From assembly GCF_030818775.1 (NCBI RefSeq), contig NZ_JAUTAU010000001.1:3600001-3664000 (forward strand): 64,000 nucleotides of DNA. Reading direction: 5' to 3'. The notes under the pieces are model-generated. The model was not told the DNA's origin. It searched no databases and saw only the letters and a list, made by a program, of their open reading frames with translations. The stretch comes from Bacillus sp. SORGH_AS_0510 (GTDB taxonomy: Bacteria > Bacillota > Bacilli > Bacillales > Cytobacillaceae). Positions within the stretch are counted from its first letter, which is position 1. Every line of letters starts with the position of its first letter. The position numbers and the translations under genes were made by a program. Below, piece after piece: positions 56,450 through 64,000 of this stretch.

Positions 56450-57574
56450 TTATGATTTTTTCCCTTTAAATTCAATATATGTTGTCATGACTTTTACTGC
56501 GACATCAATGGCCTTTTCGTTTGGATTTAATTTGGAATGATGTAATCCATATGGAGAGTCTACGCCAAGCCAGAACATTAACCCTGGAATTTCTTTTAGC
56601 ATATACCCAAAATCCTCTCCCGTCATCGCTTCCTTACATTCCACTACACTCACATCTGTCTTATTTTTAATCGTATTCATAAATTCTTTAGTAATGGGCT
56701 CATTGTTATATACCTGATGATACATAGAGCCATAATCAATGACTGCTTTACAATCGAAGCCTGTTTCTAGACCTCTCACTAAGGCTTCAATACGCTGTTT
56801 CACCTTTTGCATGGATTCTGGTGATAGTGTACGAATTGTCCCTTCAAGCCTTGCCCTCTCAGCAATGATATTCTGAACTGTACCGCCAGTAATTTTCCCT
56901 ATTGTTACCACAGCACTGTCTAGAGGGTCCACATTTCTTGAGATTATAGTTTGAAGCTGGTTAACAAGCATACAAGCAGCAACGACCATATCATTTGTTT
57001 GGTGGGGATATGCAGCATGTCCCCCTTTTCCAATTAGGTCTATAAATAACTCAGAGGTATTAGCAAATAACAAGCCCTCTTTTAATGCAATTGTCCCAAC
57101 TGGATACTCCGGGGCAATATGGAGGGCAAAAATCATATCAGGTTTCCAATCCTGCATGATATCTGACTTGAGCATTGGTTCTGCTCCGCCAGGCCCTTCC
57201 TCTGCAGGTTGAAAAATAAATAAGAGGTTGTCATCAATCGGCTTGTGAATAAAATGAGTCAGCACTCCAAGAGCAATACTCATGTGGAAATCATGACCAC
57301 AGGCGTGCATATAGGATTCATGCGAAGAAGAGAAAGGTAAACCTGTTTCCTCTGTTATTGGAAGGCCGTCTATGTCCGTCCTATAGCCAATGGTTTTTTG
57401 TGGATTAAGTCCATGGACCATAACAAACAAGCCTGTCTTCCACTCTTTGATTGTTAGCCGCTCTTGTGGCAGGGATTTTAGATAGGACAATAAGTAAGCT
57501 TGCGTCTTATATTCCTGAAACCCTAGTTCAGGAATTTGATGTAAGTCTCGTCTGATTTTAACTAAATCATTCAT
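56450..57574 (-). CDS. dapL: N-acetyldiaminopimelate deacetylase
   Basis: A 374-aa M20-family metallopeptidase (YkuR). Motifs [20 protein letters not shown] and QPAEEGPGG carry the metal ligands. It removes the acetyl group in the acetylase branch of lysine/diaminopimelate synthesis, after DapD and the aminotransferase. GGAAAGAGGT precedes the ATG. In B. subtilis dapL directly follows dapD; here a family A repeat and a strong terminator separate them, so dapL needs its own promoter or read-through. Confidence 0.95.
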   Translation of the reverse strand: MNDLVKIRRDLHQIPELGFQEYKTQAYLLSYLKSLPQERLTIKEWKTGLFVMVHGLNPQKTIGYRTDIDGLPITEETGLPFSSSHESYMHACGHDFHMSIALGVLTHFIHKPIDDNLLFIFQPAEEGPGGAEPMLKSDIMQDWKPDMIFALHIAPEYPVGTIALKEGLLFANTSELFIDLIGKGGHAAYPHQTNDMVVAACMLVNQLQTIISRNVDPLDSAVVTIGKITGGTVQNIIAERARLEGTIRTLSPESMQKVKQRIEALVRGLETGFDCKAVIDYGSMYHQVYNNEPITKEFMNTIKNKTDVSVVECKEAMTGEDFGYMLKEIPGLMFWLGVDSPYGLHHSKLNPNEKAIDVAVKVMTTYIEFKGKKS

Positions 57575-57596
57575 TATATTCTACCTCTTTCCTATA

Positions 57597-57627
57597 AAAC
57601 AAGCGTGGAGTCGCTCCACGCTTGTTT
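57597..57627 (-). terminator. Terminator between dapD and dapL
   Basis: A perfect 14-bp stem AAACAAGCGTGGAG with a 3-nt loop, T-rich at the end. It lies just 23 nt before the dapL start, so it could also act as an attenuator. Confidence 0.82.
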
Positions 57628-57655
57628 CATATCTTACATTATTGGTATGTATAAG

Positions 57656-57793
57656 ATTTGACTTCAAGAATTGTCCAGCTCCAGCGCCTAGTCCCTGGGG
57701 TCAAATAACCTTCGGCAAGAAAAATCAAAATACAGACTTTTCCTACCGAAGAACATTTGCCTGTCGGGACTGGTCAAGGCTTTCCGCTTTTCT
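57656..57793 (-). repeat. Family A repeat, copy 6
   Basis: About 138 bp in minus orientation; its first base is the last base of the dapD stop TAA. Inner arms TTCGGTAGG and CTTGCCGAA differ from the others. A terminator follows 28 nt later. This is the only copy between two genes of the same direction. Confidence 0.86.
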
Positions 57794-58503
57794 TATAATT
57801 GACGAAGTTCTTGCATAATTTCAGTTTTTGATTTTGTCTTTTCGTCAATATCCTTGATTTTTTTTGCAGGAGTTCCAGCAACTACAGTGTATGGAGGAAC
57901 ATCCTTTGTTACTACTGCTCCCGCAGCAACTACAGATCCTGTACCTACTGTAACACCCTCAAGTACTACAGCGTTTGCGCCGATTAGAACATCATCTTCA
58001 ATAACAACAGGCTTCGCGGATGGTGGCTCAATAACACCTGCTAAAACAGTACCTGCGCCAATGTGACAGTTTTTTCCAACTGTTGCTCTGCCTCCCAGAA
58101 CAACTCCCATATCTATCATCGTTTTTTCTCCAATAACCGCGCCAATATTAATGACTGCACCCATCATGATTACTGCATTATCGCCGATCTCAACCTGATC
58201 ACGAATGATAACCCCTGGCTCGATACGAGCGTTAATATTTTTTGTATCTAAAAGTGGAATGGCCGAATTCCGGCGATCATTTTCTAGTACATAATCTTCA
58301 ATTTTTGTTTTATTTGCCTCTAATACTGCATTAATTTCAGCCCATTCACCAAAAACAACACCAGTATTTCCATTAACAAACGCTTTAGCTTCGCTGCCAA
58401 AGTCTATTCCTTCTAAATCACCTTTTAAATAAACTTTTACTGGAGTCGATTTTTTACTATTTTGGATAAAAGAGATAATTTCATTTGCATCCATCATTTT
58501 CAT
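57793..58503 (-). CDS. dapD: Tetrahydrodipicolinate N-acetyltransferase
   Basis: A 236-aa left-handed beta-helix acyltransferase (YkuQ) with many hexapeptide repeats (from about residue 88 to 210). It acetylates tetrahydrodipicolinate in the acetylase branch of diaminopimelate synthesis, feeding peptidoglycan and lysine. The ATG at 58503 follows AGGGGG by 7 nt. The length matches B. subtilis DapD. Confidence 0.96.
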   Translation of the reverse strand: MKMMDANEIISFIQNSKKSTPVKVYLKGDLEGIDFGSEAKAFVNGNTGVVFGEWAEINAVLEANKTKIEDYVLENDRRNSAIPLLDTKNINARIEPGVIIRDQVEIGDNAVIMMGAVINIGAVIGEKTMIDMGVVLGGRATVGKNCHIGAGTVLAGVIEPPSAKPVVIEDDVLIGANAVVLEGVTVGTGSVVAAGAVVTKDVPPYTVVAGTPAKKIKDIDEKTKSKTEIMQELRQL

Positions 58504-58612
58504 TTTGTTGCCCCCTATAGTTGTACTAAATAAGCAGTAGCGATAATTCGCTATAGCTAGGTTATAGAAAATACTTTAACAAACAAAAGAGTTGAAAACA
58601 AGAAAAACGACA

Positions 58613-59500
58613 TTAATCTTCAGAAGATTCGGCGATATGTTCCTTAATAAGTTCGACAAATGCCTGGACCTGCTTTAATTGAAAAGCAGACTCGTATCCA
58701 AGCAGCCATGTATCCCGTTTTAACGGCTCATCATTCTCATTTACAAGCGGAATTTTAAAGATATCCTTCTCTGCTTTAGTTAATGTAATACCGGGCAATA
58801 TCGCATAGCCAATCCCATTGAACGCCATTTGTTTGCATGTTTCAATTTGGTCGACTACAACCGTCCTTTTCGGAGAAGTTTTAAAGTTACGCATCCACCA
58901 ATCCTGGATCTCTTGGTAGTAATTTGAATCACTCTTAAATTGAATAAATGGTCGATCCGTGACAAGGACCTCCTCAGGTCTTTTAATTTCTCGGTCCACT
59001 AAATACAAAGGGTCATTGAATAAGTGTACCTTTACTCCCTTCCAGTCAGGGGTCCCACGGATAATTCCGATATGAACCTGGTCATCGTATAAGCTTTTTA
59101 AAATCTCACTGCTCCATCCGGTTACTAATGAAATTTTCGCTTGTGGATATTTATCAATAAACTTCTTTAAAACCTGTGGAAGCCAGTTTTGACCTACAAT
59201 AGATGCAACAGCAATTTTTAAGGTTCCTGAAACACCAGATTGAAGAGAATGGATTGTCTCACGAACCTTTTCCTGTTTTTTCAGCACATCGTTAACAAAA
59301 TCTATCACATGCTCGCCTGAAGGGGTTAATGCTAACCCTTTTTGCGACCGAATAAATAATTTGGTTCCCCAGTCTTTTTCAATTGTTTGTAAACGCTGAG
59401 AAAGTGCGGGCTGAGAAACGAACAAGCGTTCAGAAGCTTTCCGCATATTCATTTCTTGTGCAAGAACAGACAACAAGTAAAATTCTGATAATGAGGACAA
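58613..59500 (-). CDS. ccpC: LysR-type regulator CcpC
   Basis: A 295-aa LysR regulator very close to B. subtilis CcpC (helix-turn-helix MNMRKASERLFVSQPALSQR near residues 17-36, ligand-binding SSEILKSLYDDQVHIGIIRG and QIETCKQMAFNGIGYAILPG). CcpC senses citrate and represses aconitase and citrate synthase genes; those targets are not in the window. The TTG start follows AGGAGGG. The position near dapD and darB agrees with the ykuM locus. Confidence 0.94.
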   Translation of the reverse strand: MSSLSEFYLLSVLAQEMNMRKASERLFVSQPALSQRLQTIEKDWGTKLFIRSQKGLALTPSGEHVIDFVNDVLKKQEKVRETIHSLQSGVSGTLKIAVASIVGQNWLPQVLKKFIDKYPQAKISLVTGWSSEILKSLYDDQVHIGIIRGTPDWKGVKVHLFNDPLYLVDREIKRPEEVLVTDRPFIQFKSDSNYYQEIQDWWMRNFKTSPKRTVVVDQIETCKQMAFNGIGYAILPGITLTKAEKDIFKIPLVNENDEPLKRDTWLLGYESAFQLKQVQAFVELIKEHIAESSED

Positions 59501-59513
59501 AGTAATCCCTCCT

Positions 59514-59547
59514 AAAAAGCCCTGTGATAGTTTACACAGAGCCTTTT
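59514..59547 (-). terminator. Terminator after the MFS exporter
   Basis: On the minus strand AAAGGCTCTGTG pairs with CACAGGGCTTT, ending in TTTTT; it overlaps the gene end and precedes ccpC. Confidence 0.75.
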
Positions 59548-61043
59548 TTGTTTTTCGGAATAAAAAAGATTAAAGCTAAACTTATGACAGCGAAGGTAAG
59601 GACCACAAAGTAAACAGTATGTAAAGATAAGGTTAGTCCATCCTGTAAAATCCTCCGTATATTTTCAGCTAAGTTTTCACGTTCATTTGTTTTTAAGAGA
59701 ATGTTTGTATCATCCACTGTTAAAGATGGATCTTTTTGACTAAAGTAGGTGGTTAATCTGCTATTAAGGATTCCTCCCAGCAATGCCGCACCAATGGTAT
59801 TACCGAGATTTCTCATGAACATATTTGCTGCTGTAGCAATTCCTCTTTGCTGCCAACTGACAGTACTTTGAATTGAAACGATAAAAGCAGTCGATGTTAA
59901 TCCCATGCCAACACCAACAAAAAAGGAACCCACAGCCGCCCAAATCGGACCAGACGAAGCTGACATCGTAACAAAAGCAATGCTCCCTAGAATCAAGAAT
60001 ATGCCACCTAAAATTGAAGTCTTGCGATAACCAATCGAAATAAGCATCTTGCCAGCAAGGGTTGAGGCAATCGGCCAACCAATTGACATGGTTGTTAGTG
60101 TGAATCCTGCCACAATGGGTGTTTGTTCCATAACGCCTTGAACAAAGGTTGGTAAGAAGCTAGATATCCCAATTAACATAATCCCAGTGGTAAGTGAAGT
60201 AATATTCGCAATAAAGATGGATCTCTCTTTCCATATTGAAAACGGCATAACCGGCTCAACAGCACGGCTTTCTTGGAAGACAAAAGCAATAATGGCAAGT
60301 ACCGATATAACCAGAAGACTGATAATTTGCCACGATCCCCATGCCAAATGGCTTCCTGCTTCCACTAGAACAAACATAAGGGAGGAAACCGTAATTGTTA
60401 ATAGCACAGCTCCAAAATAATCAATAGTATGTTTCTTCTTCTCAACATTTTCATGAAGATACAACCATAACCCCACTAATGAAAGGATTCCAAGAGGAAT
60501 ATTGATCCAGAAAACATAATGCCAGCTGACATATTGTACAAGCAGCCCGCCAACAGCAGGTCCAGTTATTGCAGAAATCCCCCATACACTAGAAAGATAT
60601 CCCTGAATCTTCGCTCTTTCCTCAGCTGTATATATATCACCGACAATTGTAGTTGCGATGGGCATAACGGCTCCAGCACCAAAGCCTTGAATCAATCGAA
60701 AAATGATGAGTGTTTTCATGGATGTAGCAAAACCACATAGAATTGAGCCTAATAAAAATATTATGATTCCAAACGATAAGATTGGTTTTCTTCCAAAAAG
60801 ATCTGATAATTTACCGTAAATAAGTACTGTGATTGAATTCATTAACAGGTAGGCAGAAAAGACCCAACTATATAACGTAAATCCACCCAAATCAGCAACT
60901 ATGGCAGGCATTGCTGTGGACACAATAGTTGCTTCAATCGCTCCCATAAACATAGCTAATATAACAGCAGCTAATACAAGGGGCCTTTTTGTTTGTTTTC
61001 TTCGTGAACTTACAGCCGCTTCATTCTCTGTGGTCATACTCAT
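59532..61043 (-). CDS. MDR-type MFS transporter (DHA2, 14 segments)
   Basis: A 503-aa exporter with about 14 membrane segments. MFS signatures include IYGKLSDLFGRKP (motif A) and RLIQGFGAGAVMPIATTIVG plus SVWGISAITGPAVGG (motif C), typical of DHA2 drug/proton antiporters. Substrate unknown. The ATG at 61043 follows GAGAGGTG and lies 30 nt downstream of a GCCCCC hairpin. B. subtilis lacks it at this locus. Confidence 0.9.
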   Translation of the reverse strand: MSMTTENEAAVSSRRKQTKRPLVLAAVILAMFMGAIEATIVSTAMPAIVADLGGFTLYSWVFSAYLLMNSITVLIYGKLSDLFGRKPILSFGIIIFLLGSILCGFATSMKTLIIFRLIQGFGAGAVMPIATTIVGDIYTAEERAKIQGYLSSVWGISAITGPAVGGLLVQYVSWHYVFWINIPLGILSLVGLWLYLHENVEKKKHTIDYFGAVLLTITVSSLMFVLVEAGSHLAWGSWQIISLLVISVLAIIAFVFQESRAVEPVMPFSIWKERSIFIANITSLTTGIMLIGISSFLPTFVQGVMEQTPIVAGFTLTTMSIGWPIASTLAGKMLISIGYRKTSILGGIFLILGSIAFVTMSASSGPIWAAVGSFFVGVGMGLTSTAFIVSIQSTVSWQQRGIATAANMFMRNLGNTIGAALLGGILNSRLTTYFSQKDPSLTVDDTNILLKTNERENLAENIRRILQDGLTLSLHTVYFVVLTFAVISLALIFFIPKNKKGSV

Positions 61044-61072
61044 CTTTACACCTCTCATCCCTAAATAAAGAC

Positions 61073-61091
61073 AGCCCCCTTATTGGGGGCT
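61073..61091 (-). terminator. Hairpin following darB and its repeat
   Basis: A perfect 7-bp stem AGCCCCC/GGGGGCT with a 5-nt loop and a T-rich tail on the minus strand; it should end darB transcripts after the family B repeat. Confidence 0.7.
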
Positions 61092-61114
61092 ATTTGCCAT
61101 CACTTTTTTTATTT

Positions 61115-61298
61115 TTGGCTCTGTTAAAATTGCCTGTTGATTTCCACTCCAGACGCGAGCGGTTCGTGGGTGTTTCTGCGAGCCTCCTCGACGCAAGCGT
61201 CTGCGGGGTCTCCCCTGAACCATACTCCCACAGGAGTCTTCGCGTCTTCCGCTCCAATCAACAGGGTGTATATATCAACAATGTTCTTTAACAAAGCC
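61115..61298 (-). repeat. Family B repeat, copy 5
   Basis: 184 bp in minus orientation with outer ends GGCTTTGTTAAA and TTTAACAGAGCC. Its first base is the last base of the darB stop codon. A terminator follows 24 nt later. Confidence 0.88.
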
Positions 61299-61741
61299 TA
61301 TTTTTTTAACCTTTTTACGATTTTGTTTAGTTGGTTTAAAACCGTGCTTCTTGGAAGAATCCCTTCAAAATAACCTTCCTCCGTTTCCACACAAAGGAAC
61401 GGTTGGTTAACAAGTAAATCAAGGCATGTATAAATGGAGTCGGTCACTTTTACACGAGGGATAGAACTTTTCATGACCTCTTCTACCCGTTTGTTTTCAA
61501 GTTTTTCGAATTCAATTCGTTCAAGTCCTAAAATGGAATCCATAATAATTGGGGTGCTGATTAACCCGTGCAACTTATAATGGGGATCGAGGACCGGAAT
61601 AGCTGTATAACCACTTTTAGTTAAAACTAACAATGCATGCTCGAGATTGTTTCCAATTTGCACATGGGCAACGCGCTCTGATGGTATCATTAATTCTTCT
61701 ATCGTATATTCTATAAATTCCCCACTTGGAAGACTGATCAT
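61298..61741 (-). CDS. darB: c-di-AMP-binding CBS protein DarB (YkuL)
   Basis: A 147-aa two-CBS-domain protein (residues about 15-70 and 85-140). In B. subtilis DarB (CbpB) binds c-di-AMP; the free form activates the (p)ppGpp synthetase Rel and pyruvate carboxylase. PycA is missing from its usual place in this window, so that partner may lie elsewhere. GAGGAG precedes the ATG. Confidence 0.9.
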   Translation of the reverse strand: MISLPSGEFIEYTIEELMIPSERVAHVQIGNNLEHALLVLTKSGYTAIPVLDPHYKLHGLISTPIIMDSILGLERIEFEKLENKRVEEVMKSSIPRVKVTDSIYTCLDLLVNQPFLCVETEEGYFEGILPRSTVLNQLNKIVKRLKK

Positions 61742-61830
61742 CGCCGAAAACTCCTCAATATTTGTTTTTCTACAAATTTATTTTATCACAGTTTTCGAAG
61801 CTGTGAAAAATTTAAAGATATCCGGTCAAA

Positions 61831-61853
61831 AAAAAGGAACCTAAAGGTTCCTA
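61831..61853 (-). terminator. Terminator after ykuJ
   Basis: Stem AGGAACC/GGTTCCT with eight Ts on the minus strand, overlapping the ykuJ end. Confidence 0.82.
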
Positions 61854-62087
61854 TTGAATTAAATCAAAGATTTCGATTGTAATCATATCAATATTATCGA
61901 ATTGATATCTCTTTGGTTTCTCTTTCTCATTGTAAATCTCTAATTCAAAAGTTTCTGTCTTTGGATGAAACGTTACCTGACATTTTCTTTCACCATTTAC
62001 CTCAAAATAGCGTTGTGCAGGTTCACCACTATTAGATTGTTCCTGAAGGTTTTTTAGTCTTGTTAATATACCTTGAAGCTGTGACAT
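61851..62087 (-). CDS. ykuJ: YkuJ family protein
   Basis: A 78-aa soluble protein (MSQLQGILTRLKNLQEQSNS, then beta-rich KCQVTFHPKTETFELEIYNE). YkuJ has a known fold but no assigned function. GGAGAAG precedes the ATG. Confidence 0.9.
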   Translation of the reverse strand: MSQLQGILTRLKNLQEQSNSGEPAQRYFEVNGERKCQVTFHPKTETFELEIYNEKEKPKRYQFDNIDMITIEIFDLIQ

Positions 62088-62276
62088 AGGCTTCTTCTCC
62101 TTTCAAACACAAACAAACTGTCTACAGTTATGTTTCTCATTTGGCAAATTTCTATCCTATTGGAATCTTTTCAGAATTTTACAATGGTGTGAATTTATAT
62201 GCCAATATTAAAAGAATAAAATAACAGACTGCATTTGTCCAAGTAAAAATAAAAGAAAATGCATTTTTTTCATAAA

Positions 62277-62455
62277 ATGCTCTGCAACTTGCCTGTTGAT
62301 TTCCGCTCCAGGCGCGAGCGGTTCGTGGGTGTTTCAGCGAGCCTCCTCGGAGAAACGCGCCTGCGGGGTCTCCCCTGAACCATACGCCCACAGGAGTCTT
62401 CACGCCTTCCACTCCAATCAACAGGGTATATATATTAACAATGTCCTATTACACA
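62277..62455 (-). repeat. Family B repeat, copy 6
   Basis: About 179 bp in minus orientation, about 20 nt past the terminator of the small membrane gene. The inner inverted arms are intact, the outer ends are decayed. No other element is seen in the gap from 62088 to 62475. Confidence 0.84.
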
Positions 62456-62475
62456 ATCTTCTTAAAAGAAATCGC

Positions 62476-62503
62476 AAAAAAAAGGATCTCTTAGGGAGAC
62501 CCA
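62476..62503 (-). terminator. Terminator after the small membrane protein gene
   Basis: Stem GGGTCTC/GAGATCC (one wobble pair) followed by eight Ts on the minus strand, just past the stop. Confidence 0.75.
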
Positions 62504-62504
62504 T

Positions 62505-62741
62505 TCATAGATAGGTTATGGCAACGAAAAAGATGATAAAAAGGAGTAACACAAAAAAGATTCCATACGCTAAGAAAATTGGATTTTTAATATAAGCATT
62601 TTTTTGAACATGCTTTTCAATTTGAGTATCCATATTCCCTTCCACTACTTTTTGCTGTCTGCCGACCACCAATGTATAAATGGCAGATACAGCTAGAATA
62701 CCAATAATTACAATCCCAAGGATATTGATAAAAAGACCCAT
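62505..62741 (-). CDS. Small two-segment membrane protein, function unknown
   Basis: A 78-aa protein with membrane segments at about 4-26 and 55-76 and a charged central region (GRQQKVVEGNMDTQIEKHVQ). No recognised family. The ATG at 62741 is preferred because GAAGGAG is 8 nt upstream; an ATG two codons earlier is too close. It sits between ykuJ and ykuI, where B. subtilis has no gene of this kind as far as I recall. Confidence 0.68.
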   Translation of the reverse strand: MGLFINILGIVIIGILAVSAIYTLVVGRQQKVVEGNMDTQIEKHVQKNAYIKNPIFLAYGIFFVLLLFIIFFVAITYL

Positions 62742-62840
62742 AAGCATAACTCCTTCTTAATGAAAGTGTACCGTATGAACCGGCATAGTACCCTTTTCAT
62801 TAAAATGCCACTACATGAATCATTCTATTCAAAAGAGGTA

Positions 62841-64000
62841 TTAAAGCAGTTGGTCATTTTCAAATAAATATTGATATGAAATATCAATAAAAAGATATTC
62901 ATTCTCATTTATTGGAAAAGAGAAAGTCCGAATAGTCTCACCTGTTTCAATGTCACAATATAAATCAGAAAGAATTCCCTTTTGCTCATGGCGCATTTTT
63001 ATGATATTTTCTAAAAAATATGGGCGCCAGCTCCAATTTTTATTTATATATTCTGATTGAACTTTCCAGCCATCTTTTTCTTTAAAAATATTTGCTGATT
63101 TTTGAAATCCATCTTCATCACATATATACATTCGAAATGCCACATGATCCATTTCTTTAATTAACGTCTGAAAGAGTTCATTGTAACTTGATTTCCTATT
63201 TTTTATCACTAACTCCTGAACCTTTGCTTGAAGATTTTCAGCAGTTGTAAAGACAGATTCCAACTTTCTCTTCTCATATGAAATAAAGTCATGAAATTTT
63301 TCTTTTAATCGATCCTTTAATAAATCTCGGTCAATACAATCATCTGTAGGTGGAGATAAATAGTAGCCCTGATAATAATGTCCACCATTTTTCCATGCAA
63401 ATTGCAACTGATAACTCATCTCAATATTCTCAAACAAAAGAGTAGCACCAATTTTTCTTGCAAAAAGGGACAGTGAAAACAATACATCATTAAAGTTCGT
63501 TCCCATGGAGGTTGACTTTAACGGTTGTAAGTTAATTTTCAAAATATCTGGATTTAGCTGACCTAGACGTTCAAAATAATGACTGTCACTATCAACACTT
63601 GCAATTGCTATTTTTATCCCGTAGGTCCTGTAATACTGAAGGAGATGATCAAATTGACCTACATCCCCATTATAATTTCGATCAGAAATCTCCAAAACAA
63701 TGCGCCCTAGATTTAATCCTTTTTTTTCAAATACTAAAAGTTCCTGTAGAAAGGGTTCACCGTGTTGATACATCAATAAATCAGCATTTCGGTTTAAAAA
63801 TATGCGTATATCATTATCCATCCTCAGGACTTTTTCAAGTGCCTTTTTAACAATTAATAAATCAACTTCATACTTATATTCATCAGGAATTTCTTCATCC
63901 TGAAAAAATGAACCTAAACTAATGATATTGCCTTCAGATTGATATCTCCCTAAAACCTCATAAGCTATAACCCGCTGTTCATCGGCACTAAAAATCGGCT
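62841..64000 (-). CDS. ykuI: EAL-domain protein YkuI, 5' end missing
   Basis: About 386 residues are visible; the N terminus runs off the right edge. The frame continues through the window end with PIFSADEQRVIAYEVLGRYQ, where EVLGR replaces the EALLR of active c-di-GMP phosphodiesterases, as in B. subtilis YkuI. The TIM-barrel EAL domain is followed by a linker helix and a PAS-like C-terminal domain (from about WSWRPYFLENIIKMRHEQKG). YkuI binds c-di-GMP but shows no clear hydrolysis in B. subtilis and has been linked to exopolysaccharide or zinc effects. Confidence 0.93.
   Translation of the reverse strand, partial: PIFSADEQRVIAYEVLGRYQSEGNIISLGSFFQDEEIPDEYKYEVDLLIVKKALEKVLRMDNDIRIFLNRNADLLMYQHGEPFLQELLVFEKKGLNLGRIVLEISDRNYNGDVGQFDHLLQYYRTYGIKIAIASVDSDSHYFERLGQLNPDILKINLQPLKSTSMGTNFNDVLFSLSLFARKIGATLLFENIEMSYQLQFAWKNGGHYYQGYYLSPPTDDCIDRDLLKDRLKEKFHDFISYEKRKLESVFTTAENLQAKVQELVIKNRKSSYNELFQTLIKEMDHVAFRMYICDEDGFQKSANIFKEKDGWKVQSEYINKNWSWRPYFLENIIKMRHEQKGILSDLYCDIETGETIRTFSFPINENEYLFIDISYQYLFENDQLL

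Overview
The window comes from a low-GC, endospore-forming Bacillaceae chromosome, probably Bacillus or Neobacillus-like (genus is inference). Gene order is almost the B. subtilis ykuI-pdh-speA-yla-cta-ylb block read in reverse. Sporulation genes (ylbJ, ylaJ, an rsfA-type regulator), caa3 oxidase genes and zinc-form L32 support this. No prophage, IS transposase, CRISPR array, rRNA or tRNA was seen.

Layout from left to right. 0-2.6 kb: an acyl-CoA carboxylase trio with a strong CcpA (cre) match upstream. 2.8-19.3 kb: the ylb region (ylbP, an rsfA-like regulator, a crotonase, ylbN-rpmF, tmcAL, ylbL, ylbK, ylbJ, coaD, rsmD, ylbG, ricF, ylbE, ylbD, ylbC, ylbB, a YugN-like gene and an Eis-like acetyltransferase). 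19.4-27.4 kb: cytochrome caa3 oxidase and heme A genes (ctaM-like, ctaG, F, E, D, C, B, and divergent ctaA). 27.5-36.2 kb: ftsW, ylaN, ylaL, ylaK, ylaJ, ylaI, ylaH, typA, ylaF. 36.4-43.2 kb: suhB, ykzI, yktB, yktA, a nitronate monooxygenase-like gene, speA, the dual-function RNA SR1 with its peptide SR1P, and small conserved genes. 43.6-48.5 kb: pdhABCD. 48.9-55.3 kb: ykyA, def, ykrA, a DMT transporter, rpoY-rnjA, ktrC. 55.4-64 kb: a DUF4349 lipoprotein, dapL, dapD, ccpC, an MFS exporter, darB, ykuJ and the 3' part of ykuI.

Much of the content is core: respiration (cta), pyruvate oxidation (pdh), carbon-flux control (CcpC, SR1/CcpN, a cre site), cell wall and division (dapD/dapL, ftsW), translation and RNA turnover (rpmF, rsmD, tmcAL, typA, rnjA, def), c-di-AMP and potassium control (darB, ktrC) and sporulation.

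The unusual content is non-coding. Two dispersed repeat families, six copies each, are present. Family A (about 135 bp, a long nested hairpin with compensatory changes) starts within -2 to +3 nt of a stop codon in all six copies, always in the gene's direction, and is followed 23-30 nt later by an intrinsic terminator. Family B (about 180-240 bp) has GGCT-TGTTAAA-type inverted ends, and two copies share an identical-site 60-bp insertion. A three-hairpin RNA with a strong terminator lies between rsmD and a small gene. ctaE and ylaK each carry one extra base in a 4-nt homopolymer, either real lesions or sequencing errors. pycA is absent from its usual place between ftsW and ctaA.
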